This document shows positions 7,953-16,265 of a DNA stretch of 64,000 nucleotides, one piece after another; positions within the stretch are counted from its first letter, which is position 1; each line of letters begins with the position of its first letter. The position numbers and the translations under genes are program-made. Source of the stretch: Jannaschia aquimarina (GTDB lineage: Bacteria; Pseudomonadota; Alphaproteobacteria; Rhodobacterales; Rhodobacteraceae); contig NZ_JYFE01000074.1 of NCBI RefSeq assembly GCF_000877395.1, forward strand, positions 62,001 through 126,000, read 5' to 3'. A model generated the notes under the pieces. That model was not told the DNA's origin, did not search any database, and saw nothing but the letters and a program-made list of their open reading frames with translations.

Positions 7953-8723
7953 ATGATCCAGGCCAGTTTTCCCGACCTCCGCGACGCCTCCATCTTCATC
8001 ACCGGCGGCGGCTCCGGCATCGGTGCCGCCCTGACCGAGGGCTTCCTGCGCCAGGGCGCCCGCGTCGCGTTCATCGGCCGCTCGGACGCCTCCGCCTTCG
8101 TGGACGAGATGGAGGAAGCGACCGGCAACCGCCCCCTCTTCATCCAGGGAGACGTTACCGAAAACGCAAGCCTTTTCCGTGCGATGGACCAGGCGGCCGA
8201 GGCGCACGGCCCGATCACCCGGCTGGTCAACAACGCCGCCAACGACCAGCGCCACGCCACGCTCGACGTGGACGAAGCCTTCTGGGACTGGTCGATCTCG
8301 ATCAACCTCAAGGCCTATCTCTTCGCCTGCCAGCACGCGATCCGGGGCATGACGGCGGCGGGCCTGCCGGGCCACATCGTCAATTTCAGCTCGATCAGCT
8401 ACATGATGGGCAATGCGGGCTATGCGATCTACACCGCCGCCAATTCCGGCATCAACGGCCTAACCCGCTCTCTCGCAAGGGAATTCGGCCCCGATGGCAT
8501 CCGCGTGAACGCGCTGGCACCTGGTTGGGTCCTGACGCAGAAACAGCTCGACCTGTGGGCCGATCCCGACAGCCTCAAGGCCCATCTCGACCGCCAGTGC
8601 ATCCCCGAACATCTGGCCCCGGACGACATCGTCGGCCCCACCCTGTTTCTGGCCTCGGATATCTCGAAAATGATGACGGGTCAGGCGCTTGTGGTCGATG
8701 GCGGCGTGGTGACGACCGGATGA
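7953..8723 (+). CDS. SDR-family oxidoreductase, probable D-galactose 1-dehydrogenase
   Basis: This 256-residue short-chain dehydrogenase has the nucleotide-binding TGGGSGIG near residue 17, NNAA, SSIS and a standard PGW/VNALAPGW tail. It lies at the head of the kinase-aldolase-lactonase set. The expected reaction is therefore oxidation of galactose (or a related aldose) to its lactone. One oddity matters: the catalytic YxxxK reads Tyr160-Thr-Ala-Ala-Asn164, so the lysine is replaced by asparagine. The start follows a GAAAGG site, and the stop overlaps the next start. The dehydrogenase assignment comes from context and is not certain given the missing lysine. Confidence 0.8.
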   Translation: MIQASFPDLRDASIFITGGGSGIGAALTEGFLRQGARVAFIGRSDASAFVDEMEEATGNRPLFIQGDVTENASLFRAMDQAAEAHGPITRLVNNAANDQRHATLDVDEAFWDWSISINLKAYLFACQHAIRGMTAAGLPGHIVNFSSISYMMGNAGYAIYTAANSGINGLTRSLAREFGPDGIRVNALAPGWVLTQKQLDLWADPDSLKAHLDRQCIPEHLAPDDIVGPTLFLASDISKMMTGQALVVDGGVVTTG

Positions 8724-9595
8724 GATGGATCGCCGTCGATTGGGGCACCACCTCCCTGCGCGCCTGGCTGATGGACGGCGAGGCGCCGATCGACGCCCGC
8801 AACGACGAGCGTGGCATGAATCGCTTGACCCCCGACGCGTTCGAGAGGACGTTCCTCGATCTCGCCGCCGACTGGGTGGACGGCCCGACGACTGTCCGCA
8901 TCTGCGGAATGGCCGGCGCGCGGCAGGGCTGGCACGAAGGGCCCTATCGCGCCGTGCCCTGCACGCCGCTCGACGGCGCCGGGGTGAAGGTGCCGGTGGA
9001 CGACGATCGGCTGGATGTCGCCATCGTACCCGGCCTCTCGCAAACCGCACCCCATGCGGATGTCATGCGCGGGGAAGAGACGCAGATCGCGGGCCTCCTG
9101 GCCCGGTTCCCGGACTTCGACGGCTGCGCCTGCCTGCCCGGCACCCATACCAAATGGGTTCATCTCAGCGCCGGGGAAGTGGTCAGCTTCCAGACCGTCA
9201 TGACCGGCGAAACCTTTCAACTCTATGCCAAAAGTTCCGTTCTGCGCCATTCGCTCGGCGGCGACGGATGGGACGATGACGCCTTCGACACCGCCCTGTC
9301 CGAGGCGCTGTCCCGGCCCGAACGGATGGTCGCCCGCCTCTTCGGGCTGCGCGCCGCCGACCTTCTGCAGGGGCAGGAGTCCGGGGCCGCGCGCGCGACG
9401 CTGTCGGGCCTGCTGATCGGTGCGGAACTCGCCGCGACCAGGCCTTGGTGGCTGGGCCGGGATGTGGTCATCTGCGGCAGCGACCGGACGATGCCGGTCT
9501 ACGACCGTGCCCTGCGCGCCCAGGGCGTGACGACCCGAACCCTCCCGGCCGCCGAGTCGACCCTCGCCGGCCTCGCCAGTCTGGTAACGCCATGA
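8720..9595 (+). CDS. dgoK: 2-dehydro-3-deoxygalactonokinase
   Basis: This 291-residue sugar-acid kinase phosphorylates 2-keto-3-deoxygalactonate, the third intermediate of the De Ley-Doudoroff route. It has the family opening ([16 protein letters not shown]), then [22 protein letters not shown] and FQTVMTGE, and a late [15 protein letters not shown], all in DgoK order. The ATG overlaps the SDR stop codon, and its own stop overlaps the aldolase start. This gives an unbroken chain of coupled genes. Confidence 0.93.
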   Translation: MRWIAVDWGTTSLRAWLMDGEAPIDARNDERGMNRLTPDAFERTFLDLAADWVDGPTTVRICGMAGARQGWHEGPYRAVPCTPLDGAGVKVPVDDDRLDVAIVPGLSQTAPHADVMRGEETQIAGLLARFPDFDGCACLPGTHTKWVHLSAGEVVSFQTVMTGETFQLYAKSSVLRHSLGGDGWDDDAFDTALSEALSRPERMVARLFGLRAADLLQGQESGAARATLSGLLIGAELAATRPWWLGRDVVICGSDRTMPVYDRALRAQGVTTRTLPAAESTLAGLASLVTP

Positions 9596-10194
9596 GCCGA
9601 CCGCTGATCGCCATCCTCCGCGGCATCGAACCGGATCAGGCCGTCCCCGCCTGCGCCGCGCTGATCGAGGCGGGGATCACCGTGATCGAGGTGCCGCTGA
9701 ACTCCCCCGACCCGTTGCGCTCCATCGCCGCGATGGCCAGCGCGCACGGGGCCGACGCCCTGATCGGCGCGGGCACCGTGCTGACGCCCGAGCAGGTCGA
9801 CGCCGTGGCCGAGGCCGGCGGGCGCCTCATTGTCTCGCCCGATTGCAACTCGGACGTCATCTCCCGCACGGTCGAACACGGCCTGCAATCCTGGCCCGGT
9901 ATCTTCACCCCGACCGAGGCCTTCGCCGCGATCCGCGCGGGCGCGACCGGGTTGAAACTCTTCCCCGGTTCCATGGCCGGCCCGTCCGGCCTGAAGGCGA
10001 TGAAGGCCGTCCTGCCGCCGGAGATCCCGGTCTATGCCGTGGGCGGCGCCGGGGCCGGGAACTTCGCCGAATGGATCGCGGCCGGGGCGGACGGCTTCGG
10101 GCTGGGCACGGCGCTCTATACGCCCGGCCTGTCCGCCGCCGACATTGCCGACCGCGCCCGAACCATCGTCGCCGCATGGGACGCGCTGGGATGA
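9592..10194 (+). CDS. dgoA: 2-dehydro-3-deoxy-6-phosphogalactonate aldolase
   Basis: This 200-residue class I aldolase splits 2-keto-3-deoxy-6-phosphogalactonate into pyruvate and glyceraldehyde 3-phosphate. It shows [11 protein letters not shown], the catalytic Glu in [31 protein letters not shown], and the Schiff-base lysine in GLKLFPG. The VYAVGGAG phosphate site and length are typical of the DgoA/Eda trimeric aldolases. Position next to dgoK favours the galactonate rather than the gluconate isomer. Start and stop both overlap neighbours. Confidence 0.93.
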   Translation: MSRPLIAILRGIEPDQAVPACAALIEAGITVIEVPLNSPDPLRSIAAMASAHGADALIGAGTVLTPEQVDAVAEAGGRLIVSPDCNSDVISRTVEHGLQSWPGIFTPTEAFAAIRAGATGLKLFPGSMAGPSGLKAMKAVLPPEIPVYAVGGAGAGNFAEWIAAGADGFGLGTALYTPGLSAADIADRARTIVAAWDALG

Positions 10195-11051
10195 CCCCAC
10201 GGGTCTACGACGACCGCCGCTGCCGCTTGGGCGAAGGCGCGCTCTGGCACCCCGAGCGCCAGCAGCTCTTCTGGTTCGACATCACCGCGCGCAAGCTCCT
10301 GACGCGCAGCGCCGCGGGACCGCAGGAATGGGAGTGGGACGAACCGGTCTCCGCCGCCGGATGGATCGACCGCGAAACGCTGATGGTCGTCTCCGCCAGC
10401 GGGTTCTGGCGGTTCGCCATTGCCGACGGGTCGCGCGACCTGCTCGCCCCGCTGGAGGCGGACGACCCGCTCACGCGCTCCAACGACGGCCGAGCGGACC
10501 CCGTCGGCGGCTTCTGGGTCGGCACGATGGGGCTGGACGCGGACCCCGAGGCAGGCGCCGTCTATCGCTATTTCCGCGGCGAGGTGCGCAAGCTTTTCGA
10601 GGGGGTGACGATCCCGAACTCCATCTGCTTTTCGCCGGACCGGGACTTCGCCTACTTCACCGACACGGCCGTGGGCGTGCTCTGGCGCCAGCGCCTCGAC
10701 CGGGCCGGCTGGCCGTCGGGACGGCCGGAGGCGCTGGTCGATTTCGGCCCCGTGGGCCTCGCCCCGGACGGCGCCGTGTGCGATGCGCAGGGCAATATCT
10801 GGATCGCACAATGGGGCGCGTGGCGCGTCGCGTGCCACGCGCCCGACGGGCAGTTCCGTCAGGCGCTCCAGGTCTCGGCTGCGCATACCACCTGCCCGGC
10901 CTTCGGTGGACCGGACCTGCGGCACATGTTCGTCACCTCGGCCACGCAAGGCCTGCCTGACGGCGCGCTGGACCACCAGCCCGGCGGCGGCCTGACCTGG
11001 GTCGCCGAGATGCCCGTGCGCGGCCAGCGCGAGCATCGCGTCGTCCCCTGA
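10191..11051 (+). CDS. SMP-30/gluconolactonase-family sugar lactonase
   Basis: This 286-residue six-bladed propeller of the SMP-30/regucalcin family has [38 protein letters not shown] and [19 protein letters not shown]. These supply the metal-binding Glu, Asn and Asp. In this setting it should open galactonolactone, made by the upstream dehydrogenase, to galactonate. The ATG overlaps the aldolase stop. No signal peptide is present. Arabinonolactone or xylonolactone are possible alternative substrates. Confidence 0.88.
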   Translation: MTPRVYDDRRCRLGEGALWHPERQQLFWFDITARKLLTRSAAGPQEWEWDEPVSAAGWIDRETLMVVSASGFWRFAIADGSRDLLAPLEADDPLTRSNDGRADPVGGFWVGTMGLDADPEAGAVYRYFRGEVRKLFEGVTIPNSICFSPDRDFAYFTDTAVGVLWRQRLDRAGWPSGRPEALVDFGPVGLAPDGAVCDAQGNIWIAQWGAWRVACHAPDGQFRQALQVSAAHTTCPAFGGPDLRHMFVTSATQGLPDGALDHQPGGGLTWVAEMPVRGQREHRVVP

Positions 11052-11070
11052 CCCCTTTCGGGAGCCATCC

Positions 11071-12999
11071 ATGAAACGCACGCTGGGCGTCTGCTACTAT
11101 CCCGAACACTGGCCCGAGGATCGCTGGGCCACGGACGCCACCATGATGGCAGAGGCGGGCCTGACCTGGGTCCGTATCGGCGAATTCGCCTGGTCCCGGC
11201 TGGAACCCGCGCCGGGCGAATTGCGCTTCGACTGGCTGGCGCGGGCCATCGACACGCTACGCGGGGCCGGGCTGAAAATCGTGCTGGGCACCCCCTCGGC
11301 CACGCCGCCGCACTGGATGCTCGACCGCCACCCCGACATGCTGGCCGTGGATGCCGAGGGAAGGCCCCGCAAGTTCGGGTCACGCCGGCATTACTGCTTC
11401 AGCCACGTCCCCTACCGCGACGAAGCCGCGCGCATGGCCCGCCTTCTGGCCGAGCGGTTCCCGGACGTGGATGCCTGGCAGACAGACAACGAGTACGGCT
11501 GCCACGATACGATCCTGAGCTGGTCCGACGCCGCCCGCGACGCCTTTCGCGACTGGCTGCGCGAGCGGTATTCGAAGGCCGGCGCCAACGACCCGATCGG
11601 CGCGCTGAACGCCCATTGGGGTAACGTCTTCTGGTCGATGGACTATGCGGATTTCGACCAGATCGACCTGCCCAACCTGACCGTGACGGAACCGAATCCG
11701 GCACATCTGATGGCCTTCCGCCGCTTCAGCAGCGATCAGGTGGCCCGTTGGAACGCCGCCCAGGTCGAAGCGATCCGCGTCCATTCGGATGCCCCGATCA
11801 GCCACAACTACATGGGTCGGATAACGGAATTCGACCATTACGATCTGGGCCGCCAGATGGAGATCGCGACCTGGGACAGCTATCCGCTGGGCTTCCTGCT
11901 GGACCGGGTGCCGGACGGCGACGCGCAGGCCTATCTGCGGCAAGGCGATCCAGACTTCCAGGCGTTCCACCACGACCTCTATCGTGCCGTGGCCGCACAG
12001 GCTCCCGGCGACGCCCCACCCCGCTGGTGGGTGATGGAACAGCAGCCCGGACCCGTGAACTGGGCGCCCCACAATCCCGCGCCGCTGCCGGGCATGGTCC
12101 GCCTCTGGACATGGGAGGCATTCGCCCACGGGGCCGAAGCGGTCTGCTATTTCCGGTGGCGCCAGGCGCCCTTCGCGCAGGAGAGCCACCATGCGGGCCT
12201 TCTGCGCCCCGATGCCGAACCTGCGCCGGGATTGGCCGAGGCGCGCGCCGTCGCCGCCGAACTGGCCGACGCTCCGGACGTGGCATCCGCGCAGGCTCCG
12301 GTCGCGCTGGTCTTCGACTACGCCTCGCAATGGGCATGGGAGGTGCAGCCGCAGGGCAAGGGGTTCGACCATTTCGCGCTGGCCTTCCACCTCTACCGGG
12401 CCTTGCGTTCGCTGGGATTGGGTGTCGACATCCTGCCGCCCGACGCGCCATCGCTCGATGGCTACGCGCTGACGCTGATCCCGTCCCTGATGACGCTGGG
12501 ATCCGCCCTGCGCGGCGCCATTGAAGAGGCGCCCGGGATCGTCCTGACCGGTCCGCGCACCGACCTGCGCGGTCCCGATCTGGCGATGCACGTCCCGCTC
12601 GGGCCGCATCTGCCCGGCCTCGACGTGACTGCCACGCTGGTCGAGACGCTGCCGCCTCACGCGCCGCGCGCGCTGCGGCGAGGCGGCGCGCTGACGCTGT
12701 GGCTGGAGCATCTGGAGACGGATGCCGCCATCGTCGAGCACACGACCGACGGCCTGCCTGCGCTGGTCCGGTCGGGCAACCGTGCTCATCTGGCGGGATG
12801 GCCAGACATGGAAGCGGCGCGCCGCATCCTGCGCGACCTCGCCACCGAGGCGGGGCTCGATCCCATCGACATGCCAGAGGGCGTGCGCCGGCGCGGAACG
12901 GCCACCGAGACGTTCCTGTTCAACTACGCCGCCGAGGACCGCGAGTTCGCCGGCCACAGACTTCCCCCGGCGGGCGTATTACGGCTGCCGGACGCCTGA
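11071..12999 (+). CDS. Beta-galactosidase, glycoside hydrolase family 42
   Basis: This 642-residue enzyme releases terminal beta-linked galactose. The N-terminal barrel holds GVCYYPEHWPEDRW, the acid/base Glu141 in TDNEYGCHD and the nucleophile Glu323 in WWVMEQQPG. These positions match well-studied GH42 enzymes. A trimerisation domain (~390-580) and a short C-terminal beta domain follow. There is no signal peptide, so it works on imported disaccharides. It lies 19 nt after the lactonase and closes the rightward operon, facing the leftward extensin-like gene. Confidence 0.94.
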   Translation: MKRTLGVCYYPEHWPEDRWATDATMMAEAGLTWVRIGEFAWSRLEPAPGELRFDWLARAIDTLRGAGLKIVLGTPSATPPHWMLDRHPDMLAVDAEGRPRKFGSRRHYCFSHVPYRDEAARMARLLAERFPDVDAWQTDNEYGCHDTILSWSDAARDAFRDWLRERYSKAGANDPIGALNAHWGNVFWSMDYADFDQIDLPNLTVTEPNPAHLMAFRRFSSDQVARWNAAQVEAIRVHSDAPISHNYMGRITEFDHYDLGRQMEIATWDSYPLGFLLDRVPDGDAQAYLRQGDPDFQAFHHDLYRAVAAQAPGDAPPRWWVMEQQPGPVNWAPHNPAPLPGMVRLWTWEAFAHGAEAVCYFRWRQAPFAQESHHAGLLRPDAEPAPGLAEARAVAAELADAPDVASAQAPVALVFDYASQWAWEVQPQGKGFDHFALAFHLYRALRSLGLGVDILPPDAPSLDGYALTLIPSLMTLGSALRGAIEEAPGIVLTGPRTDLRGPDLAMHVPLGPHLPGLDVTATLVETLPPHAPRALRRGGALTLWLEHLETDAAIVEHTTDGLPALVRSGNRAHLAGWPDMEAARRILRDLATEAGLDPIDMPEGVRRRGTATETFLFNYAAEDREFAGHRLPPAGVLRLPDA

Positions 13000-13015
13000 C
13001 CGGCGCCATGCGGGC

Positions 13016-14125
13016 CTAGCGGCAGAAGCTGCCCGAGCGGTAGCGTGCCGTATCGAAGTGAAAATGATCCCGGTGGTAGCGATCCGAATTCGGGCCGAGG
13101 ACCGTTCCGAACGGCCCGCAGGCCGCCCGCCAGAGCGCTGCGAGAATGCGGCCTTCGGCCCCCTGCCCCCAATCCCGCAGGACGCTGAGCGTCTCTCCAT
13201 TGGCGAGACGGATGCCCGAGATGTCGATCGCGCGGCCCTTGGCGTGCTCGCTCAGACGGCCGCCCGAGCGGTTGTTGCGGTTCCGGCAGGCATAGCCGGC
13301 GGCGACCTCGATCCGCGTCGCCCCCCCGCCGCGCCCGCCGACCGTGGGGATGAGACCCGTCCTCACCCAGGTTTCCAGCGCCCGCGCAGTGCCGCAATCC
13401 ATCCGGGCCGGGCGGCTGAGCCCAACGCCCGCGACCGACCGGACGCGCACCGCCTCTTGGATACCGCAGGCGCCGGGACCGGGCACGGGGTCGATCCGCT
13501 CGCCCGCGATGGCGGCGCTGCCGCAGAGGCCGCCGCCCTGCTGGCGGTTGGCGCGGCGCGCGGCGGCAAGGCGGATGGCGGGGCGGATCTGCGGCCGGTC
13601 GGATTGCAGCGGCAGCCCTTGCAGGTCGATCCGCGGCACCGGGTCCGAGAGCATCGCGAACATCGCGCGCGCCTCGCGCACATCCTCGGGCACCCGCCCC
13701 ACCGGCCGGACCGAGGTCGCGACCGCAGGCTGTGCCGCCGGGCGCGCCGGAGCCTGCGAGAGCACTTCGACCAACCCGGCAGGCCGCGCCTTCGGAGCCG
13801 GGGTCGCAAGCGCCGGATCCGGCGTGGCCAAGCGGATCGGGGCGACCGTCCCGCGCGAGGAGGGAACGGTCCGCAGAACCTCCGCCCCGATCTCGGCCGC
13901 GTCGATGGCTTTACGCAGGGTCTCGGCCAGATCGGCGGGGTCGCGCAATCCCCTGTCGGGGCGCGGTGTCGGAACGGATGACGGCGCCGAGGCGGCGCGC
14001 TCGGGCCGCGGCAGGGGCCGCAGAGCGGGCTCGATGAGTTCGATCGCCGGACGCGGCACCGGCCGCGGAGACGCGAAGGCCGGCAGCGCGACCGCGATCG
14101 CCAGAAGTGTCGCGATCCCCTTCAT
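13016..14125 (-). CDS. Extensin-like C-terminal domain protein, exported
   Basis: This 369-residue protein begins with a signal peptide (MKGIATLLAIAVALPAFA). A long proline/arginine-rich, low-complexity linker runs to ~190. The C-terminal domain then shows CGSAAI, GAC, RPARMDCGTARALETWV, YACRNRNN, LSEHAKGRAIDISG and a final HRDHFHFD. The SEHAKGRAID plus HFH histidines recall a zinc peptidase fold of the D-Ala-D-Ala carboxypeptidase/VanY type. A cell-wall role is therefore likely, though plant-type extensin function is not implied. Its start overlaps the tyrA stop by 4 nt. Confidence 0.88.
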   Translation of the reverse strand: MKGIATLLAIAVALPAFASPRPVPRPAIELIEPALRPLPRPERAASAPSSVPTPRPDRGLRDPADLAETLRKAIDAAEIGAEVLRTVPSSRGTVAPIRLATPDPALATPAPKARPAGLVEVLSQAPARPAAQPAVATSVRPVGRVPEDVREARAMFAMLSDPVPRIDLQGLPLQSDRPQIRPAIRLAAARRANRQQGGGLCGSAAIAGERIDPVPGPGACGIQEAVRVRSVAGVGLSRPARMDCGTARALETWVRTGLIPTVGGRGGGATRIEVAAGYACRNRNNRSGGRLSEHAKGRAIDISGIRLANGETLSVLRDWGQGAEGRILAALWRAACGPFGTVLGPNSDRYHRDHFHFDTARYRSGSFCR

Positions 14126-15051
14126 CCGGCCGTGCCCTTCCGCAGCACCGCGCGCCCGAAATCGGGTACATCCACGTCCTGCCCGGCATCCAGGATGCCG
14201 CGCCGGATCGCGCGCGTGCGGGTGAAGTAATCCTCGAGCATCTTCCCGTCTCCCGTGCGGATGGCGCGCTGGAGCGCGAACAGCTCTTCGGTGAATCGTC
14301 CCAGGATCTCGAGCGTCGCGTCCTTGTTATTCAAGAACACGTCGCGCCACATGACCGGATCGGAGGCGGCGATGCGCGTGAAGTCGCGGAAGCCCGCCGC
14401 CGAATACTTGATGACCTCGCTGTCGGTCACGCGCCGCAGATCGTCGGCCACGCCGACCATCGTGTAGGCGATCAGGTGAGGCGCATGGCTGGTCACGGCC
14501 AGCACCAGATCGTGGTGATCCGGCTCCATCACATCGACATGGGAGCCCAGCGCGTTCCAGAGCCGCGCCAGCCGCTCCACCTCCGGCCCGTCGGACAGGG
14601 GCGTCAGCAGGCACCAGCGACCTTCGAAAAGTTCCGGAAAGCCAGATTCGGGGCCGGAATGCTCGGTTCCCGCGATGGGGTGGGCGGGGACGAAATGGAC
14701 GCCGTCCGGCAGATGCGGACCGACCGCCGTGATGACGTCGCGCTTGACCGAGCCGACATCGCTGACCGTCGCACCCGATGCGAGATGCGGCGCGATCTCG
14801 CGGGCGACCGCATCCATCGCACCGACGGGCACGCAGAGCACGACGAGATCGGCGCCCTCGACCGCCTCCGCCGCGGTGTCGCAGACCCGATCGACCAGCC
14901 CGCGTTGCAGCGCGACTTCGCGGGTGCGGGCGGTCCGGGCATGGCCCACCACTTCCCCGGCGAGGCCGTCGGCGCGCATCCGCAGGCCCATCGATCCCGC
15001 GATCAGCCCCAGCCCGATCAGCGCGACGCGGTCGTAGATCACTGCGCCCAT
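14122..15051 (-). CDS. tyrA: Prephenate/arogenate dehydrogenase family protein
   Basis: This 309-residue NAD(P)-dependent enzyme performs the oxidative decarboxylation that makes tyrosine. The nucleotide loop is VALIGLGLIAGS, followed by ADLVVLCVPVGAM and DVGSVKRDV. The active-site histidines lie in FVPAHPIAGTEHSG and in SHAPHLIAYTMV. Length fits the single-domain cyclohexadienyl dehydrogenases without a chorismate mutase part. It overlaps hisC by 13 nt and is coupled to the extensin-like gene downstream. Whether prephenate or arogenate is preferred cannot be read from the sequence. Confidence 0.92.
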   Translation of the reverse strand: MGAVIYDRVALIGLGLIAGSMGLRMRADGLAGEVVGHARTARTREVALQRGLVDRVCDTAAEAVEGADLVVLCVPVGAMDAVAREIAPHLASGATVSDVGSVKRDVITAVGPHLPDGVHFVPAHPIAGTEHSGPESGFPELFEGRWCLLTPLSDGPEVERLARLWNALGSHVDVMEPDHHDLVLAVTSHAPHLIAYTMVGVADDLRRVTDSEVIKYSAAGFRDFTRIAASDPVMWRDVFLNNKDATLEILGRFTEELFALQRAIRTGDGKMLEDYFTRTRAIRRGILDAGQDVDVPDFGRAVLRKGTAG

Positions 15052-16118
15052 GCGGCGACGCCTTCCAGGACCCGATCCACGCCGTCCGCGTCACCGACCG
15101 TGATGCGCAGGGCTTCGGGAAACCCGTAGCTCGCGACGTGACGCACGATGACGCCGTGTTCCTTGAGGATGGCGTCGCAGGCCAGCGCGGCCTCTTCATG
15201 GGCGAACCGCGCCAGCACGAAGTTCGCCGCGCTGTCGTCGACGGCCAGTCCAAGTTCGCGCAGCCCCGCCGCGAGTCGGGCGCGCTGCTCCCGGTTCACG
15301 TCCCGACACCGCGTGACGAACTCGCGGTCCCGCATCGCCGCCTCGGCCGCGGCCAGCGCCACGTTGGACAGGTTGAACGGCCCCCGGATCCGGTTGAGCA
15401 CGTCGATCACTTCTCGCGGGCCATAGCCCCAGCCGACACGCATTCCGCCCAGCCCGTACATCTTGGAGAAGGTGCGTGTAGCGAACACGTTTTCGCGCGT
15501 TTGCGCCAGCGCCAGCCCGCCGTCGAAATCGTCCGCGTATTCGGCATAGGCCCCGTCCAGGACCAGCAGGCAGCCATCGGGCAAGCCGTCGGCGAGCCGC
15601 GTCACCTCCTGCCCGTTCAGGATCGTCCCGGTCGGATTGGCGGGATTGGCCAGGTAGACCAGGCGCGTGCGGTCGGTGACCGCGGCCAGCATGGCGGCCA
15701 CATCGACGCGGCGGTCGTGTTCGGGCGCGGGGACAGGGGTGCCGCCGGCCCCGCGTGTGACGATCGGATAGATCAGGAAGCCGTGCTCGGGATAGACGAC
15801 CTCGTCTCCCGGCCCGACATAGGCCTGTGCCAGCAGATGCAGGATCTCGTCCGAGCCGACGCCGCAGATGATCCGGTCCGGGTCGAGGTCATGCACCTCG
15901 GCGATCGCCGCGCGCAATCCGGCATGGTCGGTGGCCGGGTAGAGCTGCATGTCGCCGACCGCCTCGCGCGCGGCGGCCTGCGCCGCCTCCGGCGCACCGA
16001 ACGGGTTCTCGTTCGACGACAGCTTCAATACGTCGTCACGCCCCGCGATCTTCGACGCGCCGCCCTGATAGAGCGGGATGTCCATTATGCCGGGCTGCGG
16101 CCGGGGCGCGGCTGTCAT
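15039..16118 (-). CDS. hisC: Histidinol-phosphate aminotransferase
   Basis: This 359-residue PLP-dependent class II aminotransferase opens with PQPGIMDIPLYQGG and LSSNENPFGAP. It then has GVGSDEILHLLAQAYVGPGDEV, NPANPTGT, LVLDGAYAEY and the Schiff-base lysine in RTFSKMYGLGGMRVGW. The ATG at 16118 is preceded by an excellent AAGGAG (16127-16132). Next to tyrA, the enzyme may also serve aromatic amino acid transamination, as is known for some HisC proteins. A second HisC-like protein is encoded at 28861. Confidence 0.93.
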   Translation of the reverse strand: MTAAPRPQPGIMDIPLYQGGASKIAGRDDVLKLSSNENPFGAPEAAQAAAREAVGDMQLYPATDHAGLRAAIAEVHDLDPDRIICGVGSDEILHLLAQAYVGPGDEVVYPEHGFLIYPIVTRGAGGTPVPAPEHDRRVDVAAMLAAVTDRTRLVYLANPANPTGTILNGQEVTRLADGLPDGCLLVLDGAYAEYADDFDGGLALAQTRENVFATRTFSKMYGLGGMRVGWGYGPREVIDVLNRIRGPFNLSNVALAAAEAAMRDREFVTRCRDVNREQRARLAAGLRELGLAVDDSAANFVLARFAHEEAALACDAILKEHGVIVRHVASYGFPEALRITVGDADGVDRVLEGVAAWAQ

Positions 16119-16187
16119 GGCGGTTACTCCTTCAAATCCGCGCCTGTCTAGCCGTCTCCCGCGGGCGAGGAAAGCGCCACGCCCTTC

Positions 16188-16215
16188 TCTCATCCTGCTG
16201 CAAATATCCTGGGGG
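16188..16215 (+). repeat. Intergenic repeat family, copy 2
   Basis: The sequence reads TCTCATCCTGCTGCAAATAT then CCT and five G. It differs from copy 1 at only a few positions. It lies between hisC and priA and is followed immediately by two perfect hairpins. Confidence 0.65.
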
Positions 16216-16216
16216 T

Positions 16217-16264
16217 GTGGGGGTGAAACCCCCACCGGATCGGACGGCGCAAGCCGTCCGATCC
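16217..16264 (-). terminator. Two adjacent perfect hairpins at the 3' end of priA
   Basis: Right after the priA stop (16266-16268) is a 12-bp perfect stem, GGATCGGACGGC with its complement (16237-16264, loop GCAA). It is followed by an 8-bp perfect stem, GTGGGGGT/ACCCCCAC (16217-16235, 3-nt loop). Read on the minus strand, both lie just downstream of priA and could end its transcript. There is no U run, so intrinsic termination is uncertain. The structures may instead belong to the repeat family. Confidence 0.5.
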
Positions 16265-16265
16265 C

